A stretch of DNA of 17,800 bases from CALVUP01 sp964422195 (GTDB lineage Bacteria > Bacillota_I > Bacilli_A > RF39 > UBA660): positions 1 to 17,800 of the forward strand of contig CAYRAF010000024.1 in assembly GCA_964422195.1 (NCBI GenBank). The letters run 5' to 3'. A model generated the notes under the pieces. It was not told the origin of the DNA, made no database searches, and was given only the letters and a program-made list of their open reading frames with translations. Numbering within the stretch: the stretch's first letter is position 1; every line of letters starts with the position of its first letter. This document shows positions 1 to 5,058 of the stretch, in pieces. The position numbers were made by a program, and so were the translations under genes.

Positions 1-1
1 A

Positions 2-298
2 GGTTCTAGAGATAGTGGAGAAAGTATAGAAAATATGCAACATGATATAGATATGCTTGTTGAAAGTGTATATAGAGATAGAGCTGATAGAAAATCATTC
101 CATGGTAAATTTGTAAAATTTGGTATAGCACTTTATTTCTTATGTCTACTTGTACAAGTGTTAGTAGGTAATGAGACATATGTTAAAATGTTAGATAAAG
201 CTTATGTACAGATATTATTACATTTTGTAATTCTTATAAATACATATTTCCTTTTAAAGGGTGAAAAATATTATAATGAGAATGTAGGTGTTGAATAA
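2..298 (+). CDS. C-terminal end of a Tad/T2SS-like inner-membrane protein (TadB-like), 5' truncated
   Basis: The frame is open from the first bases of the window, so this is the last ~98 codons of a longer gene. What is visible is a charged stretch (residues ~15-35), two hydrophobic helices (around FGIALYFLCLLVQVLV and ILLHFVILINTYFLL) and a short charged tail, ending in TAA. The stop overlaps the next start (TAATG at 296-300), so the two genes are translationally coupled. The next gene looks like a T2SSF/TadC-type membrane protein, and TadB-TadC pairs are commonly adjacent. The TadB-like label therefore rests on context plus the two C-terminal helices, not on a recognised motif. Confidence 0.55.
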   Translation, partial: GSRDSGESIENMQHDIDMLVESVYRDRADRKSFHGKFVKFGIALYFLCLLVQVLVGNETYVKMLDKAYVQILLHFVILINTYFLLKGEKYYNENVGVE

Positions 299-1080
299 TG
301 GAGGTCTTAATATTTGGTGGATTAATATTATTTGCATTATTCTATAATAATACATTAAGTGGTCAACAATTTTTAGATGATAATAAAGACATCTTTAATT
401 ATTTTAAAGAAGATGATTATGAATTCTTATTACATGCGAAATATGGACCTGATTTAGATGCAAATTTATTTTTTCAAAAAAGAATTAAAAATGCCTTTAT
501 GGTAATAGCATTTGGTTTCTTTATAGGTATTTCTAGTATGAGTGCACTAGTATTTGTTCTTATATGTGCCGCAGGAGTATATGGTTTTAAAAGTCAATAT
601 ATATCATTAAAAAGTTATTATAAAAAACATTTGCATACTATTGACTTGATGCTTCCTTATTATTTAAAGAGTTTAGAAATATTAGTACAACATTATACAG
701 TTCCAGTGGCATTAGGGAAATCTTTAAATACTGCCCCTGAGATATTTAGAGAAGGATTAGAAGAGTTACTTGCAAAAATAGATGCCGGTGATTCTAGTAT
801 TGATCCATATATGGAATTTGCTAATAAATATCCAGTAAGAGATTCAATGAGAATGATGAGATTATTATATCGTTTAGGAATAGGTTCCCAAGAAAGAAAA
901 CAAGAAAGAGTATTAATGTTTTCAAGAACTGTATCATCTCTTCAAAATAAAGCAAGAGAAATAAAATACAAAGATAGATTAGAAAAAATGGAAGCTATGA
1001 CTATGCGTATGTTAATGGCAACAGGACTTTCATCAATGGTTATAATATTAGTATCTATGATACAAATAATGAATATATAA
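298..1080 (+). CDS. TadC-like type II secretion system F-domain membrane protein
   Basis: This 260-residue protein has an N-terminal hydrophobic segment (residues 2-16), a paired hydrophobic region (~67-97), a long cytoplasmic helical block (~100-230) and a C-terminal membrane helix (~238-258). The central block (LPYYLKSLEILVQHYT, then a GLEELLAKI region, then a RLGIGSQERK segment and a charged KYKDRLEKMEAM run before the last helix) has the pattern of T2SSF domains in TadC proteins, inner-membrane platform subunits for pilus or secretion machines. It starts on the A of the preceding TAA stop, with AGGTG about 10 bases upstream. A hairpin terminator lies over its stop. The secretion ATPase and pilins would have to lie upstream of the window. 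A different member of the F family is possible. Confidence 0.62.
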   Translation: MEVLIFGGLILFALFYNNTLSGQQFLDDNKDIFNYFKEDDYEFLLHAKYGPDLDANLFFQKRIKNAFMVIAFGFFIGISSMSALVFVLICAAGVYGFKSQYISLKSYYKKHLHTIDLMLPYYLKSLEILVQHYTVPVALGKSLNTAPEIFREGLEELLAKIDAGDSSIDPYMEFANKYPVRDSMRMMRLLYRLGIGSQERKQERVLMFSRTVSSLQNKAREIKYKDRLEKMEAMTMRMLMATGLSSMVIILVSMIQIMNI

Positions 1081-1097
1081 AATATATATTCTTTTTT
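1071..1097 (+). terminator. Rho-independent terminator after tadC-like gene
   Basis: A nine-base-pair inverted repeat GAATATATA (1071-1079) and TATATATTC (1083-1091) with a 3-nt loop is followed by six T (1092-1097). The stop codon of the upstream gene lies inside the stem. Confidence 0.75.
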
Positions 1098-1099
1098 AT

Positions 1100-1128
1100 T
1101 TGCATTAACAAAATTTTTATTGTATTCT
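1100..1128 (+). promoter_or_regulatory. Predicted sigma-A promoter of mscL
   Basis: A -35 box TTGCAT (1100-1105), a 17-bp spacer and a -10 box TATTCT (1123-1128) lie directly before the mscL ribosome binding site. The leader would be only about 15 nt. Confidence 0.55.
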
Positions 1129-1150
1129 ATTTATAGAGAGGAGAGATATA

Positions 1151-1567
1151 ATGATAAAAGAATTTAAAGAATTTATAATGCGTGGTAATGTAATGGATAT
1201 GGCTATTGGTGTTATTATCGGAGGTGCTTTTGCTAGTATTGTAACAGCATTAACTGATGACTTTATTAATCCATTAATAAATTTAATAGGAGGGGCAGAT
1301 GTTAAAGGTACACTTCCTATAGGAAAAGGACAAGCTCTTAACTGGGGACATTTTTTAACAGCAGTTATTAATTTCTTGATAATGGCTCTAATACTATTCT
1401 TACTATTAAAATTTGTAAATAAAGTTATGTCTGTTGGAAAGAAAAAACAAGAAGAGGAAGCTGCCACAGTAGTAAAAACAGATGAAACTATTTTACTTGA
1501 AGAAATAAGAGATCTATTAAAAGCAAGCAATAAAGATACAAAGAAAGCAACAAAAAAGAAAGCCTAA
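1151..1567 (+). CDS. mscL: Large-conductance mechanosensitive channel MscL
   Basis: This 138-residue protein forms the homopentameric inner-membrane channel that opens under membrane tension to release solutes during hypo-osmotic shock. It has the amphipathic N-terminal helix (KEFKEFIMRGNVMDMAIGVI), TM1 (~16-40) with the glycine/alanine-rich pore line GVIIGGAFASIV, the DFINPLI segment, a short periplasmic loop, TM2 (~70-96) and a charged C-terminal helix with a lysine-rich tail. Length is typical (about 120-150). The start is supported by a strong purine-rich SD (GAGAGGAGAG, 1136-1145) just upstream. It is a single-gene unit with its own promoter and a hairpin terminator at its stop, which it shares with the convergent rhodanese gene. 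Confidence 0.96.
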   Translation: MIKEFKEFIMRGNVMDMAIGVIIGGAFASIVTALTDDFINPLINLIGGADVKGTLPIGKGQALNWGHFLTAVINFLIMALILFLLLKFVNKVMSVGKKKQEEEAATVVKTDETILLEEIRDLLKASNKDTKKATKKKA

Positions 1568-1584
1568 GAGGCTTTTTTATTTTT
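1559..1584. terminator. Bidirectional terminator between mscL and rhodanese gene
   Basis: The stem AAAGCC (1559-1564)/GGCTTT (1570-1575) with loop TAAGA is followed by a T-rich run on the plus strand (to 1584). On the minus strand it is followed by CTTTTTTG, so it can stop both convergent transcripts. Confidence 0.8.
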
Positions 1585-1851
1585 GTATTCTAAATATCCA
1601 CCCTTAATACTATAAGTGTTATACCCAAGTTCATTAAGTTCATTACTTACTTTTTTACTACTTGTTCCATTATCACAATATAAGTAATAATTAGTATCTT
1701 TTTTTAAATAAAGTTCAGGATTTAAAAGTAAAATTCTTTTAGGAATATTAATAGAATTAGGTATACTTCCTAAATTATATAAATCATTACTCCTAATATC
1801 AATTATATTTTTAAATCCATTATTATATAAATAATTTATATTTATTTCCAT
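1564..1851 (-). CDS. Small single-domain rhodanese-like protein
   Basis: This 95-residue cytoplasmic protein has the rhodanese fold signatures: IDIRS near residues 17-21 (substrate Asp/Arg), the SIPNSINIP turn (residues 29-37), and the strand plus catalytic loop YLYCDNGTSS with the candidate active-site Cys59, then a LGYNTYSIKGGYLEY end typical of the family. Such proteins carry sulfane sulfur as a cysteine persulfide; the acceptor cannot be told from sequence. The loop departs from the common CxxGxRS in having Ser where Arg is usual. The start has AGGTGAT five bases upstream. Its last four bases overlap the 3' end of mscL in convergent orientation. It diverges from dedA. Confidence 0.85.
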   Translation of the reverse strand: MEININYLYNNGFKNIIDIRSNDLYNLGSIPNSINIPKRILLLNPELYLKKDTNYYLYCDNGTSSKKVSNELNELGYNTYSIKGGYLEYKNKKAS

Positions 1852-1903
1852 ATAATCACCTATAATAATATATGTAAAAAAAGTTAAAAGTATAGAAATT
1901 TTA

Positions 1904-1921
1904 TATAATATATATTATAAT
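1904..1921 (+). promoter_or_regulatory. Possible -10 elements for dedA-rmuC
   Basis: Two TATAAT hexamers (1904-1909 and 1916-1921) lie in the very AT-rich divergent gap. No convincing -35 box is visible at 17 bp from either. The first is more plausible because the second would place the transcript start inside the SD. Confidence 0.35.
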
Positions 1922-1939
1922 AATAGAGAGGTTATGAAT

Positions 1940-2527
1940 ATGGAAATAATAGAAGGGGTAATAAACCAAGCAGTTAGTATATTACAAAATGTAGGTCCTA
2001 TCGCGGGGATTGTTTTAATATTACTTGAATCAATTATACCAATGTTACCATTAGGTGTGTTTATTGCTTTAAATTTTACTTCTTTTGGTGTGTTTTTTGG
2101 GTTCTTAATTTCTTGGTTATCTACATGCTTAGGTTGCATTATTTCATTTTATATATTTAGAAGTTTATTTAGAAATAGTTTAGAAAAATATTTAAAAAAA
2201 CATAAATCTAAAAAAATTAAGCAGGTAAAGAAAATAAAAAAAAGTATAGATAAAATATCATTTACTAATTTAGTTCTTTTAATAGCTTTACCATTTACTC
2301 CAGCTTTCTTTATTAATATAGCAGCAGGACTTTCTAAAATAAGTAAAGAAAAATTTATATTTGCTATATTTATAGGAAAACTTTCAATAGTATATTTTTG
2401 GGGATATATTGGTAAAAGCTTTATAGATAGTATGATGGATATAGATACTTTAATAAAGATTGCTTTATTATTAATTGGTGCATATGCATTATCAAAAGTA
2501 ATAGGCAAGAAAATGAAAATAGAATAG
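1940..2527 (+). CDS. DedA/VTT-family membrane protein
   Basis: This ~195-residue integral membrane protein belongs to the SNARE-associated/VTT (DedA, TVP38) family. Members of this family include transporters or flippases for lipid carriers such as undecaprenyl phosphate; the substrate here is unknown. The family signature is the re-entrant ExxxPxLP element (LLESIIPMLPLGV, residues ~27-39), followed by a hydrophobic hairpin, a lysine-rich loop (~80-108) and the second conserved half with ALPFTPAFFINIAAGLSKI and a GKLSIVYFWGYIG helix. An ATG at 1934 is only two bases from the SD AGAGAGG (1925-1931), whereas the ATG at 1940 has an eight-base spacing, so 1940 is chosen. Ten bases separate it from rmuC, making a two-gene operon. 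Confidence 0.85.
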   Translation: MEIIEGVINQAVSILQNVGPIAGIVLILLESIIPMLPLGVFIALNFTSFGVFFGFLISWLSTCLGCIISFYIFRSLFRNSLEKYLKKHKSKKIKQVKKIKKSIDKISFTNLVLLIALPFTPAFFINIAAGLSKISKEKFIFAIFIGKLSIVYFWGYIGKSFIDSMMDIDTLIKIALLLIGAYALSKVIGKKMKIE

Positions 2528-2537
2528 GAGGTATATT

Positions 2538-3596
2538 ATGGAGTATGTAATTATTGCCTTATTAGTAGTTTTAATTATTTTAGGCATAATAATATTACTT
2601 AAAAAAAATACTGATGAAATAGAAAGATTAGGTAAGTTTGAAGTTAGTATTACAAAAGAATTAGGAGAATTTAAATCATCTTTAGAAAAAGATTTTAATA
2701 ATGATTTTAATCTAATGAATGAGAAGATTGAGCATAGATTAGATCAAATTAATAATAAAGTAACACAGAGGATTGATGATAACTTTGAGAAAACAAACAA
2801 AACTTTTAATTCAGTATTAGAAAGAATTAGTAAAATAGATGAGGCCCAAAAGAAAATAGAAGGATTATCTAATGATATAGTATCTCTTCAAAGTGTTTTA
2901 ACTGATAAAAAGACAAGAGGTATATTTGGTGAAGTTAATTTAAAACATATTTTATCTAGTGTTTTTGGAGATAATAACAATAACATTTATAAACTTCAAT
3001 GCACAATGTCAAATGGAACAATCGCAGATTGTGTATTATATGCTCCTGAACCATTAGGAACAATTGCCATAGATTCTAAATTTCCTTTAGAAAATTATCG
3101 TAATATGGTAGATAAAAACATATCAAAAGAACAAAGGGAGTTTTATGAAAAGAAATTTAAAACGGATATAAATAAGCATATAGATGCGATTAGTAGTAAA
3201 TATATTATTCCTGGAGAAACTTCTGAACAAGCTATTTTATTTTTACCAGCAGAAGCAATTTTCGCAGAGATTAATGCCTATCATCAAGATATTGTTGAAT
3301 ATGCATATAAAAAACGTGTATGGCTAACATCACCAACTACTTTAATATCAACATTAACCGTTATCCAAATGATTATTAAAGATATGGAAAGAGATAAATA
3401 TACATCTATCATTCACGAAGAGTTAAATAAACTTGGAGTTGAATTTGGTAGATATAAAGAAAGATGGGATAAATTATCTCGTAGTATTCAAACAGTTAAT
3501 AAAGATGTAGAGAATTTTCATATTACAACAGAAAAGATTAAGAAAAAGTTTGATTCAATAAATAGTGTTGAAATAGAAAAGATAGAAGATAAATAA
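2538..3596 (+). CDS. rmuC: RmuC-family DNA recombination protein
   Basis: This 352-residue protein has one N-terminal membrane helix (residues ~3-21), a coiled-coil segment (~27-115) and the RmuC domain (~118-335), whose fold is related to restriction endonucleases. The diagnostic entry LQSVLTDKKTRGIFGEVNLK, then TIAIDSKFPLENYRNM, LFLPAEAIFAEI and VWLTSPTTLISTL follow the family in order; AIDSKFPLENY supplies the Asp/Lys catalytic-type residues. RmuC limits DNA inversions and structural rearrangements, and is thought to act as a membrane-anchored nuclease; that role is from family knowledge. The SD AGGAGG at 2527-2532 is near-perfect. It lies downstream of dedA in one operon and ends in a hairpin. 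Confidence 0.93.
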   Translation: MEYVIIALLVVLIILGIIILLKKNTDEIERLGKFEVSITKELGEFKSSLEKDFNNDFNLMNEKIEHRLDQINNKVTQRIDDNFEKTNKTFNSVLERISKIDEAQKKIEGLSNDIVSLQSVLTDKKTRGIFGEVNLKHILSSVFGDNNNNIYKLQCTMSNGTIADCVLYAPEPLGTIAIDSKFPLENYRNMVDKNISKEQREFYEKKFKTDINKHIDAISSKYIIPGETSEQAILFLPAEAIFAEINAYHQDIVEYAYKKRVWLTSPTTLISTLTVIQMIIKDMERDKYTSIIHEELNKLGVEFGRYKERWDKLSRSIQTVNKDVENFHITTEKIKKKFDSINSVEIEKIEDK

Positions 3597-3609
3597 ATCT
3601 CTATCTTTT
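3577..3609 (+). terminator. Hairpin terminator at the end of rmuC
   Basis: A ten-base-pair inverted repeat, AAAAGATAGA (3577-3586) and TCTATCTTTT (3600-3609), has a 13-nt loop spanning the rmuC stop and ends in T-rich sequence. The loop is long and the tail short, so it is of medium strength. Confidence 0.6.
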
Positions 3610-3814
3610 ATTTTAGTTTGGAAATTTTAATATTTTTTTTGTTACAGAATTGTGAAATACCGATAAGTTCCATTATCCCTATATAAAAATCATTTTCTAA
3701 TATATATCTTTTCCCAAATCATTCATATCCTTTTAAAAAACGTTTGGCAAATCCCTCAACTTGACTTTTCATTTTTTAAAAACTGTTTACTTCATCTGTT
3801 AATTTAATTTTCAT
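3608..3814 (-). pseudogene. Decayed small reading frame, unknown family
   Basis: An ATG at 3814-3812 is preceded by a G-rich SD-like GGGGGA (minus strand, 3824-3819) at normal spacing. It opens a frame MKIKLTDEVNSF, then TAA (3776-3778), then KMKSQVEGFAKRFLKGYE, then TGA (3719-3721), then ~36 more codons to TAA at 3608-3610. The coding-like composition continues in one frame across both stops, so this looks like the relic of a ~68-residue charged protein. It could also be chance in AT-rich DNA. I do not recognise the family. It sits between rmuC and the toxin-antitoxin locus, on the same strand as the toxin peptide. Confidence 0.35.
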
Positions 3815-3908
3815 ATAATCCCCCAATTTGGTTATATATTTTAATATAAATGACGATTAATTGACAATTTATTTATAGAAAATAGTAGTAATTTTTATAA
3901 TTATGTAA

Positions 3909-3914
3909 TATAAT
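3909..3914 (+). promoter_or_regulatory. Predicted -10 box for the antitoxin-like RNA
   Basis: A consensus TATAAT lies 7 bases before GGTAGA, giving a start near 3921. The -35 region (about 3886-3891) is poor. The perfect TTGACA at 3861 is too far away to pair with it. Confidence 0.5.
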
Positions 3915-3921
3915 ATATTTA

Positions 3922-3951
3922 GGTAGAAAAAGAGCATTCATCTTTGAATGC
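3922..3951 (+). repeat. Direct repeats, copy 1 (GGTAGA and TGAATGC)
   Basis: GGTAGA at 3922-3927 and TGAATGC at 3945-3951 recur in the same order and orientation at 4114-4119 and 4129-4135. They correspond in position to the DRa/DRb repeats of par loci. GAGCATTCATC (3932-3942) is also an exact 11-base inverted match to 4127-4137. Confidence 0.7.
3925..3951 (-). terminator. Terminator for the minus-strand peptide mRNA
   Basis: Read on the minus strand, GCATTCA-AAGA-TGAATGC forms a 7-bp stem (3951-3934) followed by TCTTTTTCT (3933-3925). This gives the peptide mRNA a U-rich end. The hairpin nearer the peptide (3968-3995) lacks a U tail in this direction. Confidence 0.6.
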
Positions 3952-3967
3952 CTACCATTGGGTTGAT

Positions 3968-3998
3968 AGGCACTAGTTCTTATGAACTGGTGCCTTTT
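3968..3998 (+). terminator. Strong terminator of the antitoxin-like RNA
   Basis: A 12-bp stem, AGGCACTAGTTC (3968-3979) with GAACTGGTGCCT (3984-3995), contains one T-G wobble and a TTAT loop and runs into TTTT. It is the most GC-rich hairpin of the gap. Confidence 0.85.
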
Positions 3999-4019
3999 AA
4001 ATTAACCCCCTGATAGATG

Positions 4020-4085
4020 CTATCTCAAGATTAAGATAAAAATAATTATGAGTAATACGCAGATTAACAAATCTTTCTTAAACAT
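4020..4085 (-). CDS. 21-residue hydrophobic peptide, candidate type I toxin
   Basis: The minus strand encodes MFKKDLLICVLLIIIFILILR and stops at TAG. The charge layout (FKKD at the start, then a 15-residue run of Leu/Ile/Val/Phe/Cys, then a terminal Arg) predicts a single membrane helix with a cytoplasmic N terminus. This is the build of small type I toxins such as Fst and Ibs, which insert in the inner membrane. The SD GGTGAT (4095-4090) is four bases from the ATG and matches the ribosome sites of neighbouring genes. A small hairpin TTCC-TAAC-GGAA (4110-4099) sits immediately upstream and could mask the SD, as in fst mRNA. The sequence is not a recognisable member of a named toxin family, and identification rests on the architecture around it. 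Confidence 0.62.
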   Translation of the reverse strand: MFKKDLLICVLLIIIFILILR

Positions 4086-4113
4086 AATCATCACCGCCTT
4101 CCGTTAGGAATTT

Positions 4114-4137
4114 GGTAGACACCCTTGATGAATGCTC
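4114..4137 (+). repeat. Direct repeats, copy 2, in the toxin mRNA leader
   Basis: This stretch carries GGTAGA (4114-4119) and TGAATGC (4129-4135), matching the copy at 3922-3951. In the minus-strand mRNA they read GCATTCA then TCTACC, upstream of the SD-masking hairpin. Confidence 0.65.
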
Positions 4138-4279
4138 AATAAGTAAGTTATCATAGATAAAAGGTTGATGCAAATGACACTTTTAACATATTTTAACTAT
4201 TAAACCATTTCAAATTGTTTTTTTCTGTTATATAATAAAATAATAATTTAATAAATAAATATATAATAAAATGTTAGAT

Positions 4280-4308
4280 TTGTAAAAACATAAATTTTAT
4301 TATATACT
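4280..4308 (+). promoter_or_regulatory. Predicted sigma-A promoter of the yceD-rpmF operon
   Basis: TTGTAA (4280-4285), a 17-bp spacer and TATACT (4303-4308). The predicted start is near 4315, right at the SD GGTGATG, leaving a ~10-nt leader. Between 4144 and 4279 I see only AT-rich sequence with no gene. Confidence 0.6.
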
Positions 4309-4324
4309 ATCATTGGTGATGTAA

Positions 4325-4771
4325 ATGAATATTGATTTAATGCCGTTACATAGTGGATTAAAAAAAGAATTAATTATAAATGAAGAAGTAAATATCGATA
4401 AATCATATTATGAGAATACAGATATTAAGGATTTAAAGAATATTAATGTAAATGGCAGAATATATAAAGATTATGATAATAAAATAAACTATAGTTTATC
4501 TGTAGAAGGTACTATGGTTATAGAGGATTCTATTTCTCTAGAACGATTAGACTACCCATTTTCTTTAGAAATAGAAGATATTTTAGAAGAAAATACTAAA
4601 AAAATGCAAAATAGTCTTGATTTAATTGAGATTTTGTGGGAAAATATTGTATTGGAAGTTCCCCTTAAGTATTCCAACGTGAAAGACTTAAGCAAATATA
4701 GTGGGGAAGGATGGAAAATAATTAGCGAAGATGATTTAAAAAGTAGAAATAATCCTTTTGCTGATTTATAA
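4325..4771 (+). CDS. yceD: YceD/DUF177 family protein
   Basis: This 148-residue soluble acidic protein lies 15 bases upstream of rpmF, the position conserved for YceD/DUF177 proteins across bacteria. In other lineages the family affects 23S rRNA accumulation or early 50S assembly; its molecular activity is not settled. The order of features fits: an N-terminal two-strand region, NVNGRIYKDYDNKINYSLSV (residues ~39-58), a beta strand GTMVIEDSISLERLDYPFSLEIED (~61-84), a central helix and EILWENIVLEVPLKYS (~101-116), and the C-terminal GEGWKIISED followed by NNPFADL, the typical end. The usual zinc-type Cys pair of some homologues is absent. The SD is GGTGATG at 4315-4321. Confidence 0.85.
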   Translation: MNIDLMPLHSGLKKELIINEEVNIDKSYYENTDIKDLKNINVNGRIYKDYDNKINYSLSVEGTMVIEDSISLERLDYPFSLEIEDILEENTKKMQNSLDLIEILWENIVLEVPLKYSNVKDLSKYSGEGWKIISEDDLKSRNNPFADL

Positions 4772-4786
4772 GAGAGGAGTGATACT

Positions 4787-4990
4787 ATGATGAAATTAGA
4801 TATCCAAATGTTCGCAGTACCATTTAGAAAAGTTTCAAAAACAAGAAAAAGAATGAGAAGAAGTCATAATGCTTTAACTGCAGCTGGTGTAGTTAAATGT
4901 CCAAATTGTGGAGAAATGATTAAACCTCATAGAGTTTGTGGTAAATGTGGAAAATATAAAGGAAAAGAAGTTATAAAAACAGAAGACTAG
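4787..4990 (+). CDS. rpmF: 50S ribosomal protein L32 with an L27-like N-terminal extension
   Basis: Residues 10-67 are a complete L32: AVPFRKVSKTRKRMRRSH, then a zinc ribbon CPNC (residues 38-41) and CGKC (51-54), then YKGKEV. Mature L32 normally begins with AVPF after Met removal. Here nine residues, MMKLDIQMF, precede that Ala. The extension matches in length and pattern the cleavable N terminus of Firmicute L27 (MLKLNLQFF before Ala), which is removed by the cysteine protease Prp. Met1, Lys3, Leu4, Gln7, Phe9 and Ala10 are identical and the others conservative. The SD GAGGAG (4774-4779) is seven bases from this ATG. The only internal ATG (4808) lacks an SD and would still leave an extra Phe. 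I infer that the extension is translated and probably processed. Confidence 0.95.
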   Translation: MMKLDIQMFAVPFRKVSKTRKRMRRSHNALTAAGVVKCPNCGEMIKPHRVCGKCGKYKGKEVIKTED

Positions 4991-5003
4991 TTCTTCTTTT
5001 TTT
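4981..5003 (+). terminator. Terminator after rpmF
   Basis: The stem AGAAGA (4981-4986)/TCTTCT (4992-4997) with loop CTAGT overlaps the rpmF stop and is followed by T (to 5003). Confidence 0.75.
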
Positions 5004-5004
5004 C

Positions 5005-5033
5005 TTGTCTAAAAAACTCTAATATAGTATAAT
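5005..5033 (+). promoter_or_regulatory. Predicted sigma-A promoter of smc
   Basis: TTGTCT (5005-5010), 17 bp and TATAAT (5028-5033). The 13-mer TCTAAAAAACTCT inside it (5008-5020) recurs before the next gene (8044-8056). Confidence 0.65.
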
Positions 5034-5058
5034 TTATATAGTAAGTTAGGTGAAGAAT

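Larger units (their letters stand above)
3921..3998 (+). ncRNA. Candidate antitoxin RNA (RNA II-like)
   Basis: About 78 nt. It opens with GGTAG (3922-3926) that can close on CTACC (3952-3956) around a hairpin GCATTCA (3934-3940)/TGAATGC (3945-3951). It then has a short unpaired linker ATTGGGTTGAT and ends in the strong terminator at 3968-3998. It contains no open frame with an SD. Its GGTAGA and TGAATGC are complementary, in the right antiparallel order, to TCTACC and GCATTCA in the 5' leader of the minus-strand peptide mRNA. Its 3' half is fully antisense to the mRNA 3' region. The function as antitoxin is inferred from this arrangement. Confidence 0.6.
3921..4143. other. Candidate Fst/par-like type I toxin-antitoxin locus
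   Basis: The locus combines these elements: a 21-codon hydrophobic peptide frame on the minus strand (4085-4020) with a good SD; a promoter-preceded ~78-nt plus-strand RNA (3921-3998) ending in a 12-bp terminator; a second hairpin with a U-rich tail in the minus direction (3951-3925); and short direct repeats, GGTAGA and TGAATGC, present once at the 5' end of each transcript. This is the geometry of the pAD1 par system, in which mRNA (RNA I) and antisense RNA (RNA II) converge, overlap at the terminator and pair through repeats. The peptide itself lacks the classical Fst Pro/Gly/Trp pattern. The minus-strand transcript would run from about 4143 to about 3925, roughly 220 nt. A possible -10 for it is TATGAT (minus strand, 4155-4150), with no clear -35. 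Confidence 0.65.

Noticed and set aside
1117..1530. Minus-strand open frame across mscL (and similar ones at 1915-2139, 2149-2508, 5922-6269, 8462-8659 and 14354-14620)
   Set aside because: Each lies antisense to a well-supported gene, has no SD or family motif, and its Ser/Asn/Ile-rich composition is that of a reverse complement of AT-rich coding sequence.
3861..3866. Perfect TTGACA as a -35 box for the antitoxin-like RNA
   Set aside because: At 17-18 bp downstream there is no -10-like hexamer (AGTAGT), and the likely -10 at 3909 is more than 40 bases away. It may be chance, or part of a minus-strand promoter for the decayed frame.
5050..5058. GTG at 5050 as the smc start
   Set aside because: It lies within AGGTGAAG, the SD for the ATG at 5059, and would have no SD of its own.
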